Shown: positions 54,240 to 63,013 of the stretch, piece after piece
Layout of the letters: every line of letters begins with the position of its first letter
Position numbering within the stretch: position 1 is the stretch's first letter
Source of the DNA: Virgibacillus doumboii
GTDB taxonomy: Bacteria > Bacillota > Bacilli > Bacillales > Amphibacillaceae
Direction of reading: 5' to 3'
DNA: 64,000 bases
Assembly (NCBI RefSeq): GCF_902806455.1
Contig: NZ_CADCWQ010000001.1
Location: forward strand, 310,001 to 374,000
Program-made: the position numbers and the translations under genes
The notes under the pieces: model-generated
The model's database searches: none
Told to the model about the DNA's origin: nothing
The model's input: only the letters and a program-made list of their open reading frames with translations

Positions 54240-56348
54240 TTGAACACATTTTTACTTATTAATCTGCTGGCATTTATAGCAGTTGTCATCTATGGAGTAT
54301 ATTTGTTCGCTAGAGTAGTAGCTACACGTGTTTCATATATTAAACTCGGAAAAAAATCCGAATTTGATAAAGATCTTAAATGGCGTTTACGCCGGATCGG
54401 GAAAATTGTATTTGGCCAGTCCAAACTATTAAAAGATAAGAAATCAGGAACAATCCACGTCATGATGTTCTATGGTTTCCTGCTCGTACAATTCGGTGCG
54501 ATTGACATGTTTGTTAAAGGGCTTGCACCAGGCAACCACTTGCCATTTGGCCCATTCTATGCCGGATTCACATTTTTCCAGGAACTCGTTACATTAATGA
54601 TTTTAGTTGCAGTTATATGGGCATTTTATCGCCGATACATCGAAAAAATCGTTCGCTTGAAGCGCGGATTTAAAGCAGGACTTGTTCTGATTTTTATTGG
54701 AACATTAATGCTTTCCGTTCTGCTTGGAAACGGTATGGCAATTGTTTGGCATGGTGAGGGAATGACATGGTCTGAGCCGGTTGCCAGTTTAATAGCAGGT
54801 GCATTCAGCTGGCTTCCAGCAACAGCAGCAATGGTGTTATTTTACGTTTTCTGGTGGGTTCATACGATCACCATTCTATCATTCCTTGTTTATGTACCGC
54901 AGTCAAAACACGCACACTTGATTGCAGCGCCAGTCAACGTGTTTTTGAGTAAGCGTGTACCAGGGAAATTGAAAAAAATAGATTTTGAGATTGATGAAGA
55001 AGAAAATGAAGATGAAATTTCGTTTGGTGTTGGGAAAGTGGAAGACTTTGAACAGCGTCAAATGATCGACTTTTACGCCTGTGTGGAATGTGGGCGCTGT
55101 ACCGATGTCTGCCCGGCATCAGGCACAGGTAAAATGCTGTCACCAATGGACATTATGGTTAAAGTTCGTGACCATTTAACTGAAAAAGGTGCAGCAGTTA
55201 CAGGTAAATCACCTTGGGTACCTTCTTATGCGTTCTCCAACACAAAAGGAAACCAGCTTGCAGGTGCCGGTGCAAACGAAGCCGCTGCAGGGATGGAAAG
55301 TGTAAGTCTTATCGGTGATGTTATTACACAGGAAGAGCTGGCTGGATGTACGACATGCCGTAACTGTGAAGATGCATGTCCGGTAAACAACGAACATGTT
55401 GGAACAATTATTGATATGCGCCGTTACCTTGTGATGACAGAAGGTAAAATGGATCCGGATGCGCAGCGTGCAGTGATGAACATTGAGCGTCAGGGTAACC
55501 CGTGGGGACTTTCCAAAAAAGACCGCATTAAATGGCGTGAACAGGATGAAGAGGTATACATCCCTACAGTTAAAGAACTGAAAAAAGAAGATAAAGATTT
55601 CGAATATCTTTTCTGGGTAAGTTCAATGGGATCATTTGATAACCGCAGTCAAAAAATCGCACTTGCATTTGCCAAATTGATGAATCAGGCAGGCATCAGC
55701 TTTGCGATTTTAGGAAACAAGGAACAGAACTCCGGCGATACAGCACGCCGCATAGGGAATGAATTTTTATTCCAGGAAATTGCAGAGAAAAATATTAAAG
55801 AATTCGAGAAAAATAATGTGACGAAGATCGTTACCATCGATCCGCACGCATATAACATTTTCAAAAATGAATATCCGGATTTCGGTTTTGAAGCTGAAGT
55901 TTATCACCATACACAAATGCTGTATGACCTTGTGATGAACGGTAAGCTTATGCCGCAGAGGGAAATTAACCAGAAGCTCACTTATCACGATTCCTGTTAC
56001 CTGGGAAGATATAATGGCGTATATGACCCGCCAAGAGAAATTTTGCGTTCTATTCCAGGCCTTGACCTGGTTGAAATGGACCGCAGCAGAGAAAATGGAA
56101 TGTGCTGTGGTGCAGGCGGCGGCTTGATGTGGTCTGAAGAAACAACCGGAAACCGCATTAACGTTGCCCGTACAGAACAGGCAATGGAAACCGAATCGAC
56201 GATGATTTCAAGTGCATGTCCATTCTGTCTGACTATGCTGAGCGACGGTACGAAAGCGAAGGAAGTTGAAGAAGACATCAGTACAATGGATGTTGCTGAA
56301 ATTCTGGCATTATCGGTATTTGTTGAAGATGAACAGAAAACAGCATAG
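54240..56348 (+). CDS. fadF: FadF-type iron-sulfur oxidoreductase (electron transfer to quinone)
   Basis: Membrane-bound Fe-S protein of 702 residues, related to YwjF/FadF, which is thought to pass electrons from acyl-CoA dehydrogenases via ETF to menaquinone. Residues 1-230 form five or six membrane helices like NarI/HdrE. Two 4Fe-4S clusters follow (CVECGRCTDVCP and CTTCRNCEDACPV). Two CCG domains come next (HDSCYLGRYNGVYDPPRE and MCCGAGGGLMW, with a final SACPFCLTML). The start is taken as TTG at 54240 behind GGGGGAGCG, where the membrane domain begins; the frame is open to 54189. It heads the acyl-CoA degradation cluster. Confidence 0.92.
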   Translation: MNTFLLINLLAFIAVVIYGVYLFARVVATRVSYIKLGKKSEFDKDLKWRLRRIGKIVFGQSKLLKDKKSGTIHVMMFYGFLLVQFGAIDMFVKGLAPGNHLPFGPFYAGFTFFQELVTLMILVAVIWAFYRRYIEKIVRLKRGFKAGLVLIFIGTLMLSVLLGNGMAIVWHGEGMTWSEPVASLIAGAFSWLPATAAMVLFYVFWWVHTITILSFLVYVPQSKHAHLIAAPVNVFLSKRVPGKLKKIDFEIDEEENEDEISFGVGKVEDFEQRQMIDFYACVECGRCTDVCPASGTGKMLSPMDIMVKVRDHLTEKGAAVTGKSPWVPSYAFSNTKGNQLAGAGANEAAAGMESVSLIGDVITQEELAGCTTCRNCEDACPVNNEHVGTIIDMRRYLVMTEGKMDPDAQRAVMNIERQGNPWGLSKKDRIKWREQDEEVYIPTVKELKKEDKDFEYLFWVSSMGSFDNRSQKIALAFAKLMNQAGISFAILGNKEQNSGDTARRIGNEFLFQEIAEKNIKEFEKNNVTKIVTIDPHAYNIFKNEYPDFGFEAEVYHHTQMLYDLVMNGKLMPQREINQKLTYHDSCYLGRYNGVYDPPREILRSIPGLDLVEMDRSRENGMCCGAGGGLMWSEETTGNRINVARTEQAMETESTMISSACPFCLTMLSDGTKAKEVEEDISTMDVAEILALSVFVEDEQKTA

Positions 56349-56355
56349 AATAAAA

Positions 56356-56386
56356 AGAGGGGTAACATGTTGCCCCTCTGATTTTT
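56356..56386 (+). terminator. Terminator after fadF
   Basis: AGAGGGG-AACATGTT-CCCCTCT forms a near-perfect palindrome followed by GATTTTT. It separates fadF from the thiolase transcription unit. Confidence 0.8.
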
Positions 56387-56396
56387 AGGAAGGTGA

Positions 56397-56412
56397 TTGA
56401 GCGAGCGTTCAA
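56397..56412. promoter_or_regulatory. TetR-like operator palindrome upstream of the thiolase gene
   Basis: TTGAGCGAGCGTTCAA is symmetrical at 14 of 16 positions and has the same TGA-n-YG-nn-CR-n-TCA shape as the fadF operator. It may be a target of the TetR regulator at 62363. Confidence 0.5.
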
Positions 56413-56456
56413 TCGAAAAGCTGAAAGTGGAAGACCAACTGCTGTTTTTTGTTAGT

Positions 56457-56471
56457 AAAAGTAAGCGTTAT
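56457..56471. promoter_or_regulatory. Candidate cre site upstream of the thiolase gene
   Basis: AAGTAAGCGTTATCA fits the CcpA cre consensus with one mismatch. Glucose repression of beta-oxidation genes would be sensible. Confidence 0.5.
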
Positions 56472-56517
56472 CAATAGTACCTGCAAATCTATTTATTATA
56501 GAAAGGATGTTTATTGA

Positions 56518-57705
56518 ATGAGAAAAACTGTTATTGTATCTGGAGCCAGAACACCGTTTGGTAAATTTGGAGGAGCACTGAAACCTTTTACCGCTTCACA
56601 GTTAGGCGGCAAGGCAATCCGCGAAGCATTAAATCGCGCAGGCCTTGATGAAAAAGAAATTGATGAAGTAATCATGGGGACTGTATTACAAGGTGGCCAG
56701 GGCCAGATTCCATCACGTCAGGCTGCTCGTGAAGCTGGCATTCCGTGGGAAGTTAAAACAGAAACGATTAATAAAGTCTGTGCCTCCGGTTTGCGCAGTG
56801 TAACCCTTGCAGATCAGCTGATTCGCGTTGGTGATGAAGACGTAATTGTTGCCGGCGGAATGGAAAGCATGAGCAATGCACCATATTATTTACCGGATGC
56901 ACGCTGGGGCAATCGCATGGGTGACAAACGCGTTGTCGATATGATGGTCCATGATGGTCTGACATGCTCATTTAACAATGTGCACATGGGCAATTACGGA
57001 AATGGCACTGCCGACGAATTTAACGTATCACGGGAAGAGCAGGATGAATGGGCATACCGCAGCCATCAGCGGGCAGTGAAAGCAATCGAGGATGGGAAAT
57101 TTTCCGAAGAAATCGTTTCACTTGAAGTGCCGCAGCGAAAAGGTGATCCGGTTGTCGTTGATACGGATGAGGCACCACGTAAAGATACCAGCGTAGAAAC
57201 ACTTGCAAAACTGCGCCCGGCTTTTGACAAAGATGGCTCAATTACAGCCGGCAACGCACCTGGTGTCAATGATGGCGCATGTGCATTTGTCGTAATGTCG
57301 GATGAAAAAGCAGAAGCACTGGGCAAAACGCCAATGGCAACCGTGCTGGGTCATGCGGAGGTTGCAGTCGAAGCAGAGAATTTCCCGCAAACACCAGGAC
57401 TTGTTATTAACAAACTGCTTGAGAAAACAGGATATTCCAAAGATGATATTGACTTGTTCGAAATTAACGAAGCGTTTGCTGTCGTGTCACTTGCGAGCGG
57501 CAAAATAGCAGACATCGATCCGGAAAAAGTAAATGTGAACGGCGGTGCAGTCGCGCTTGGACACCCAATCGGAGCAAGCGGTGCCCGGATTATTTTGACA
57601 TTAATCCATGAACTGAAACGACGCGGCGGCGGTCTCGGCATCGCAGCAATCTGCAGTGGCGGCGGCCAGGGTGACGCGGTGCTGATTGAAGTGCCAAAGC
57701 AATAA
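56518..57705 (+). CDS. Acetyl-CoA acyltransferase (thiolase)
   Basis: Thiolase of 395 residues that splits 3-ketoacyl-CoA, or condenses two acetyl-CoA. The acylated Cys is in [12 protein letters not shown] (about C88), the His in [13 protein letters not shown], and the second Cys in [28 protein letters not shown] loop ([17 protein letters not shown]) is complete. In B. subtilis the equivalents are MmgA and FadA; the neighbourhood of 3-hydroxybutyryl-CoA dehydrogenase and short-chain acyl-CoA dehydrogenases favours a short-chain acetyl-CoA acetyltransferase. AAAGGATG precedes the ATG. Confidence 0.93.
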   Translation: MRKTVIVSGARTPFGKFGGALKPFTASQLGGKAIREALNRAGLDEKEIDEVIMGTVLQGGQGQIPSRQAAREAGIPWEVKTETINKVCASGLRSVTLADQLIRVGDEDVIVAGGMESMSNAPYYLPDARWGNRMGDKRVVDMMVHDGLTCSFNNVHMGNYGNGTADEFNVSREEQDEWAYRSHQRAVKAIEDGKFSEEIVSLEVPQRKGDPVVVDTDEAPRKDTSVETLAKLRPAFDKDGSITAGNAPGVNDGACAFVVMSDEKAEALGKTPMATVLGHAEVAVEAENFPQTPGLVINKLLEKTGYSKDDIDLFEINEAFAVVSLASGKIADIDPEKVNVNGGAVALGHPIGASGARIILTLIHELKRRGGGLGIAAICSGGGQGDAVLIEVPKQ

Positions 57706-57732
57706 CTTTGGCTTGGAGATAGTGGTTATTTT

Positions 57733-57842
57733 GTGAATTCGCTAAAGTTCCCAGGGAAATCGCTAAAGAATGTTCGTAAAACGCTAAAGTTCACAGCAAT
57801 TTCGCTAAAGTTCACAACTAAAATGCTAAAGTTCACAACAAT
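57733..57842 (+). repeat. GTTCACAA-family tandem repeats inside the operon
   Basis: TCGCTAAAGTTCCCAGG, TCGCTAAAGAATGTTCG, CGCTAAAGTTCACAG, CGCTAAAGTTCACAAC and TGCTAAAGTTCACAAC follow each other every 19-23 bp. They fill the gap between the thiolase stop and the next ribosome site. Confidence 0.85.
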
Positions 57843-57865
57843 GAGTCAAGGGAGGATCACGCAAC

Positions 57866-58714
57866 ATGGCAATAAACAAAGTAATGGTAATCGGTGCAGG
57901 CCAGATGGGATCAGGAATCGCCCAGGTCTGTGCCCAGGCGGGGTTCGACGTTCTGTTAAACGACATGAACGCTGAAGCACTCGACAAAGGGATGAAAAAT
58001 ATCGAAAAACTGCTGACACGTGCTGTCGAAAAAGAACGTATCAGCGAAACAAATAAAGCAAATACGTTAAACAGATTAACGCCTTCCAAGGATCTGCAGG
58101 ATGCGCAATCAGTTGATCTGGTAATTGAAGCAATTGTTGAAAATATGGAAGTGAAATCAAACGTATTCGGTGAGCTTGATCAGATTGCACCAAAGCACGC
58201 GATTCTTGCAACGAATACATCATCATTGCCTATTACGGAAATTGCTGCAAAAACAACACGTCCTGACCAGGTTATCGGAATGCATTATATGAATCCGGTA
58301 CCGGTGATGAAGCTAGTTGAAATTATTCGCGGCCTGCAAACCAGTGACGAAACATACCAGGCAATTGAAGACATGACGCACAAATTGTCGAAAACACCAG
58401 TCGAAGTTAATGACGCACCCGGTTTCGCTGCCAACCGTATTCTGATGCCGATGATCAACGAGGCGATTTTTGCCTTGCAGGAAGGTGTAGCATCCGTAGA
58501 AGATATTGACACCGTTATGAAACTCGGCATGAATCATCCAATGGGACCACTGACACTAGCAGATTTTATCGGGTTGGATACATGCCTCTACATTATGGAA
58601 GTGCTGCATGATGGCTATGGCGACAGCAAATATCGTCCATGTCCATTGCTCCGTAAATATGTAAACGCAGGCTGGCTTGGCAAAAAATCAGGCAGAGGAT
58701 TCTATCAATACTAA
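57866..58714 (+). CDS. 3-hydroxybutyryl-CoA dehydrogenase
   Basis: NAD(P)-dependent oxidation of 3-hydroxyacyl-CoA to 3-ketoacyl-CoA. The 282-residue monofunctional enzyme has the Rossmann site MVIGAGQMGSGIAQVCAQAG (residues 7-26), the catalytic His-Glu pair in VIGMHYMNPVPVMKLVEII, and the C-terminal dimer domain (FAANRILMPMINEAIFAL, GMNHPMGPLTLADFIGLDT). It corresponds to MmgB of B. subtilis. GGGAGGATCACGCAAC precedes the ATG. It sits between thiolase and acyl-CoA dehydrogenase genes. Confidence 0.94.
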   Translation: MAINKVMVIGAGQMGSGIAQVCAQAGFDVLLNDMNAEALDKGMKNIEKLLTRAVEKERISETNKANTLNRLTPSKDLQDAQSVDLVIEAIVENMEVKSNVFGELDQIAPKHAILATNTSSLPITEIAAKTTRPDQVIGMHYMNPVPVMKLVEIIRGLQTSDETYQAIEDMTHKLSKTPVEVNDAPGFAANRILMPMINEAIFALQEGVASVEDIDTVMKLGMNHPMGPLTLADFIGLDTCLYIMEVLHDGYGDSKYRPCPLLRKYVNAGWLGKKSGRGFYQY

Positions 58715-58751
58715 AAAACTATCATGAATAACAGAAAGGGGGGCATTTAGC

Positions 58752-59894
58752 GTGAACCTTTATTTTTCCGAAGAACAGGAAATGATGCGTAAAATGGTTC
58801 GGGATTTTGCCCAGAAAGAAGTACAGCCGGAAATTGAACGGATGGAGCAGGAAGACCGTTTTCCAAAAGAAATCATCCGGAAAATGGGTGAGCTTGGACT
58901 GATGGGGATTCCGATTGCTGAAGAGTATGGCGGAAGCGGTATGGACTACACGTCGTATATCATCGCAATAAATGAGCTTTCCAAAGTAAGCGCAACACTC
59001 GGAGTTATTTTATCCGTCCACACATCAGTCGGCACAAATCCTATTCTTTATTTTGGTAATGAAGATCAGAAAAAACATTACCTGCCGAAATTGGCAACAG
59101 GTGAGTACCTTGGCGCTTTTGCCGTGACAGAACCTGGAGCGGGCTCTGACGTTGCCAATTTAAAAACAAAAGCAAAAAAAGACGGCGACAACTATATTTT
59201 AAATGGCTCCAAGGTTTTTATAACAAATGGAGGCGCTGCTGATACATTTATTACGTTTGCCAGAACAAGTGATGAAGAAGGTGCAAAAGGTGTCAGTGCG
59301 TTTATAATTGAGCGAAATACACCAGGATTTGAGATTGGCAAGGCGGAAAAGAAAATGGGGCTTCATGGATCAAGCACGGTCCAGTTAAACTTTGACAATT
59401 GTGTCGTCCCGAAAGAGCAGCTCCTTGGCAATGAAGGTGACGGCTTCAAAATCGCGATGGCGAACCTGAACGTGGGGCGCATCGGCATCGCTGCTCAGGC
59501 ACTTGGGATTGGTGAGGCAGCACTTGAGCATGCCGCCAATTACGCAAAAGAACGTGAGCAGTTCGGCAAGCCCATCGCCGCCAATCAGGGTATTTCATTT
59601 AAACTGGCTGACATGGCAACAGAGGTCGAGGCTGCGAAACTATTAGTCTACAATGTTGCATCGCTTGTTGAACGTAACATTCCGTGCAGCAAAGAAGCGT
59701 CCATGGCAAAAATGTATGCTTCAAAAACTGCCAGAAAAGCAGCCATCGAAGCTGTCCAGGTATATGGCGGATACGGCTATACCGAGGATTACCCGGTGGA
59801 GCGCTTATTCCGCGATGCCAAAGTAACCGAAATTTATGAAGGTACAAATGAAATTCAGCATATTGTTATCGCAAAAAATCTTTTAAAAAAATGA
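58752..59894 (+). CDS. Acyl-CoA dehydrogenase, first copy
   Basis: FAD enzyme that introduces the alpha-beta double bond into short or branched acyl-CoA. The 380-residue protein contains AFAVTEPGAGSDVANLKTKA and FITNGGAADTFI (FAD and substrate binding), [20 protein letters not shown], and the catalytic Glu in [11 protein letters not shown] near residue 364. The start is GTG at 58752, with AGAAAGGGGGG upstream. It has a tandem paralogue directly after it, sharing about half of the positions by eye. Chain-length preference is not predictable here. Confidence 0.92.
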   Translation: MNLYFSEEQEMMRKMVRDFAQKEVQPEIERMEQEDRFPKEIIRKMGELGLMGIPIAEEYGGSGMDYTSYIIAINELSKVSATLGVILSVHTSVGTNPILYFGNEDQKKHYLPKLATGEYLGAFAVTEPGAGSDVANLKTKAKKDGDNYILNGSKVFITNGGAADTFITFARTSDEEGAKGVSAFIIERNTPGFEIGKAEKKMGLHGSSTVQLNFDNCVVPKEQLLGNEGDGFKIAMANLNVGRIGIAAQALGIGEAALEHAANYAKEREQFGKPIAANQGISFKLADMATEVEAAKLLVYNVASLVERNIPCSKEASMAKMYASKTARKAAIEAVQVYGGYGYTEDYPVERLFRDAKVTEIYEGTNEIQHIVIAKNLLKK

Positions 59895-59909
59895 GGGGGA
59901 CGACAAACG

Positions 59910-61049
59910 ATGAATTTTCAACTAACTGACGAGCAGGAAATGCTGCGCAAAATGGTACGTGACTTTGCAAAAAAAGACGTGGAACCGACTGCGGCGGAAC
60001 GTGATGAGGAAGAACGGTTCGACCGGGGAATTTTTGATAAGATGGCCGAACTCGGGCTGACAGGAATTCCATGGCCGGAAGAATACGGTGGAATAGGATC
60101 TGATTTTGTAAGCTATGTAATTGCCGTTGAAGAATTGTCCCGTGTTTGTGCATCAACCGGGGTTACATTGTCAGCACACTTGTCATTGGCAAGCTGGCCA
60201 ATTTACAAATATGGTAACGAAGAACAGAAGAAAACATTCCTGTACCGCCTGGCAACCGGTGAGGCATTGGGAGCATATGCCCTTTCTGAACCGGGCTCCG
60301 GAAGTGATGCAGCAGGTATGAAAACCGTCGCCAAAAAAGATGGTGATGATTACATTTTGAATGGCAATAAAGTCTGGATCACCAATGGCGGTGTGGCTGA
60401 CATCTACATTGTTTTTGCCATGACCAATCCGGAAGCAAAACACAAGGGTATCAGTGCATTCATTGTTGAAAAAGATATGGACGGATTTTCAACTGGTAAA
60501 AAAGAAAAGAAACTCGGTATTCGTTCATCCCCTACAACCGAGCTTATTTTCGAAAACTGCCGAGTTCCAAAAGAAAACCTCCTTGGCGAAGAAGGAGATG
60601 GCTTTAAAATTGCCATGACAACACTTGATGGCGGGCGCAATGGAATCGCAGCACAGGCATTGGGAATCGCACAGGGTGCACTGGACGCTGCCGTTGATTA
60701 TGCAAAAGAACGTGAACAGTTCGGCAAGCCAATCGCAGCAAACCAGGGGATTTCTTTCAAATTGGCAGATATGGCAACCGAAGTAGAAGCATCCCGTCTG
60801 TTAACCTATCAGGCTGCATGGCTTGAGTCAGAAGGCCAGCCGTACGGTAAAGCATCCGCCATGTCCAAATTATTTGCCGGAGATGCAGCAATGCGCACAA
60901 CGACCGAAGCGGTGCAGGTATTCGGCGGCTATGGCTACACGAAAGATTACCCGGTAGAGCGTTACATGCGTGATGCAAAAATTACTCAAATCTATGAAGG
61001 AACAAACGAAATTCAGCGACTGGTTATTGGACGGATGCTGACGAAATAA
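59910..61049 (+). CDS. Acyl-CoA dehydrogenase, second copy
   Basis: Second FAD-dependent acyl-CoA dehydrogenase, 379 residues. Key segments are [56 protein letters not shown] and the catalytic Glu in [17 protein letters not shown]-terminal LVIGRMLTK ends the protein. It differs from the first copy mainly in the N-terminal and substrate-cavity regions, so the two probably handle different acyl chains (for example butyryl versus isobutyryl or 2-methylbutyryl; inference). GAGGGGGACG precedes the ATG 15 bp after the first copy. Confidence 0.92.
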   Translation: MNFQLTDEQEMLRKMVRDFAKKDVEPTAAERDEEERFDRGIFDKMAELGLTGIPWPEEYGGIGSDFVSYVIAVEELSRVCASTGVTLSAHLSLASWPIYKYGNEEQKKTFLYRLATGEALGAYALSEPGSGSDAAGMKTVAKKDGDDYILNGNKVWITNGGVADIYIVFAMTNPEAKHKGISAFIVEKDMDGFSTGKKEKKLGIRSSPTTELIFENCRVPKENLLGEEGDGFKIAMTTLDGGRNGIAAQALGIAQGALDAAVDYAKEREQFGKPIAANQGISFKLADMATEVEASRLLTYQAAWLESEGQPYGKASAMSKLFAGDAAMRTTTEAVQVFGGYGYTKDYPVERYMRDAKITQIYEGTNEIQRLVIGRMLTK

Positions 61050-61067
61050 GGTGGATGGCCGGCTTTT

Positions 61068-61168
61068 TGCCAAAGTTCACAGTGATTTCGCCGAAGTTCA
61101 CAAGTAAAACGCCAAAGTTCACAATTAGGTTGCTCGAAATTCACAATTAAATCGCCAAAGTTCACAAA
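61068..61168 (+). repeat. GTTCACAA-family tandem repeats
   Basis: GCCAAAGTTCACAGTG, GCCGAAGTTCACAAGT, GCCAAAGTTCACAATT, GCTCGAAATTCACAATT and GCCAAAGTTCACAAAT recur every 22 bp, right after the second dehydrogenase gene. Confidence 0.85.
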
Positions 61169-61230
61169 TGCGAGCTGGAGCGGCCACAAATTGAGCAGCT
61201 ATCGCACAATGTCGGGCGAGTATAGCATGC

Positions 61231-61386
61231 ACTCGCGCGACAACAACGCAAACTCGCGCATCAGCACCCGAACTCGCGCGACAGCAACGCAAACTCGCGC
61301 ATCAGCACCCGAACTCGCGCGGCAGCAACGCAAACTCGCGCATCGAGCACCCAAACTCGCGCACCACCAGCACAGCTCGCGCAATG
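61231..61386 (+). repeat. TCGCGC-family tandem repeats
   Basis: Units of about 20-22 bp alternate between ACTCGCGCGACAGCAACGCA and ACTCGCGCATCAGCACCCGA forms, so the real period is about 42 bp of two sub-units. It follows the GTTCACAA array within 65 bp and runs up to the meaB leader. Confidence 0.85.
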
Positions 61387-61432
61387 AACCAAGGAGCCTG
61401 TCCCTTTGGTTCACAGAAAGGAGTCACAAGCA

Positions 61433-62362
61433 ATGCACCCACTAGTCGAACAAATGAAAGAAAAAAACATACGTGCACTTGCCCGGGCAATCACCATGGT
61501 TGAGAATGACCATCCGGAGAAGCTCACCATGCTCAGCGATGTTTTTTCGCTAAAAAAACAAGCGCAATATGTGGGCATTACCGGGTCACCGGGCGCCGGG
61601 AAAAGTTCACTCGTCAACCGGCTGATCACGCACATCCGCAATGAAGGCAAAACTGTTGCAATTATTGCGGTTGATCCAACAAGTCCGTTCAGTGGTGGTG
61701 CATTACTTGGCGACCGTGTCCGAATGAATGAGCACTTTACCGATGATGGTGTGTACATCCGCAGCATGGCAACTCGCGGAAGCCTTGGTGGGCTTGCCCG
61801 GGCGACAAAAGATGCTGTCCGGATTTGTGATGCGTATGGATTTGATGTAGTGATCGTTGAGACGGTCGGTGTCGGGCAGTCTGAGCTTGATATTATGAAA
61901 ATCGTTGATACGACCGCACTTGTCCTAACACCAAACAGCGGGGATGTTCTGCAAATTTTCAAAGCGGGCATCATGGAAATCGCTGACCTGTTTGTCATCA
62001 ATAAAGCGGACCTGCAGGGAGTCGGAAAACTGAGAGCGCTGCTGAAGGAGCTTGTCATGATGACGTCACACCAGACCCATGAGAAGGCAATCGTCAAAGC
62101 CATCACGACGGAAAATAAGGGCATCGATAAGCTCTGGAATAAAATCAGCGAGCATCAGGACTTTTTATACAACACAGAAGAAGGTCAAAAACGCCGCAAA
62201 CAGCAGCAGGAGCTTGAAGTGTATGAACTGATTCGCGAAGAAATCTGGCGTGATGTGAAGACATATATAGAAAATAACAACATAACAATCGAAGCGAATA
62301 GTGATCCCTATCAGATGGCACAGGATTTATTTAAAAAATGGCAAGAGGAAGGAGGACGCTAA
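61433..62362 (+). CDS. meaB: MeaB/ArgK-family G-protein chaperone of B12-dependent mutases
   Basis: GTPase of 309 residues that guards and reactivates adenosylcobalamin-dependent acyl-CoA mutases. The P-loop GITGSPGAGKSSLVNRL lies near residue 45. It is followed by [20 protein letters not shown] and VETVGVGQSELDIM (switch regions) and FVINKADLQG (base-recognition NKAD). The C-terminal helical dimerisation arm ends at LFKKWQEEGGR. The ATG at 61433 follows AAAGGAG; the frame runs nine codons further. It precedes tetR directly (TAAATG) and lies in one operon with icmF. Confidence 0.93.
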   Translation: MHPLVEQMKEKNIRALARAITMVENDHPEKLTMLSDVFSLKKQAQYVGITGSPGAGKSSLVNRLITHIRNEGKTVAIIAVDPTSPFSGGALLGDRVRMNEHFTDDGVYIRSMATRGSLGGLARATKDAVRICDAYGFDVVIVETVGVGQSELDIMKIVDTTALVLTPNSGDVLQIFKAGIMEIADLFVINKADLQGVGKLRALLKELVMMTSHQTHEKAIVKAITTENKGIDKLWNKISEHQDFLYNTEEGQKRRKQQQELEVYELIREEIWRDVKTYIENNNITIEANSDPYQMAQDLFKKWQEEGGR

Positions 62363-62992
62363 ATGACGCAGGACCAAATCCTTTCTTCTGTAAAAGATGT
62401 TCAACTGGTTGAAAAACGCCGCAACCAAATGATCAAAGGCGCAATGAAGCTTTTTAAGGAAAAAGGCTTTCATCGGACAACAACACGGGAAATTGCAAAA
62501 GAATCAGGCTTCAGTATCGGAACGCTTTACGAATATATCCGGACAAAAGAAGATGTGCTGTTTCTGGTTTGTGATGCAATATACGTACAAGTCAAAGAGC
62601 GTCTGGAAGCATCAATCGATTTGGAGCAGCCTTCTGTTACCAATCTGGCTAAAGTCATTGAATCGTATTTTTACTTAATTGATGAAATGCAGGATGAAAT
62701 CGTTATTATGTATCAGGAAGTAAAGTCGCTCAAAAAGGACACGAAAGAGTACGTACTGCAGAAGGAACGTGACATGGTAGGCATGCTTGAAAACGTAATT
62801 GCATCCTGCCTTCCGCAAAAAATCTCGAAGCAGGATGCAGCACTTTTGGCAAACAACATTTTCGTTCAAGGACAAATGTGGGGATTCCGTCGCTGGATGC
62901 TGCAAAAAGAGTTTACGCTGGAAACTTATATCGAACGCCAGACCCATTTTCTTTTGCAGTCGCTTGCAATTGACAAACAGCAATCTGAATAA
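62363..62992 (+). CDS. TetR/AcrR-family transcriptional regulator
   Basis: A 209-residue repressor-type protein. The N-terminal helix-turn-helix reads RNQMIKGAMKLFKEKGFHRT followed by TTREIAKESGFSIGTLYEYI, typical of TetR. The helical ligand domain (residues 80-200) contains LIDEMQDEIVIMYQEVKSL. It starts one base after the meaB stop. Its position inside the cluster makes it the likely regulator of the acyl-CoA genes, perhaps through the TGA-n-YG-nn-CR-n-TCA palindromes at 54113 and 56397, with an acyl-CoA as the natural ligand (inference). Confidence 0.9.
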   Translation: MTQDQILSSVKDVQLVEKRRNQMIKGAMKLFKEKGFHRTTTREIAKESGFSIGTLYEYIRTKEDVLFLVCDAIYVQVKERLEASIDLEQPSVTNLAKVIESYFYLIDEMQDEIVIMYQEVKSLKKDTKEYVLQKERDMVGMLENVIASCLPQKISKQDAALLANNIFVQGQMWGFRRWMLQKEFTLETYIERQTHFLLQSLAIDKQQSE

Positions 62993-63013
62993 TTTTTTTG
63001 AGGAGGATTGACA

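Noticed and set aside
61411..62124. 237-codon frame antisense to meaB
   Set aside because: The Ser/Thr-rich product mirrors meaB codons and has no supported start.
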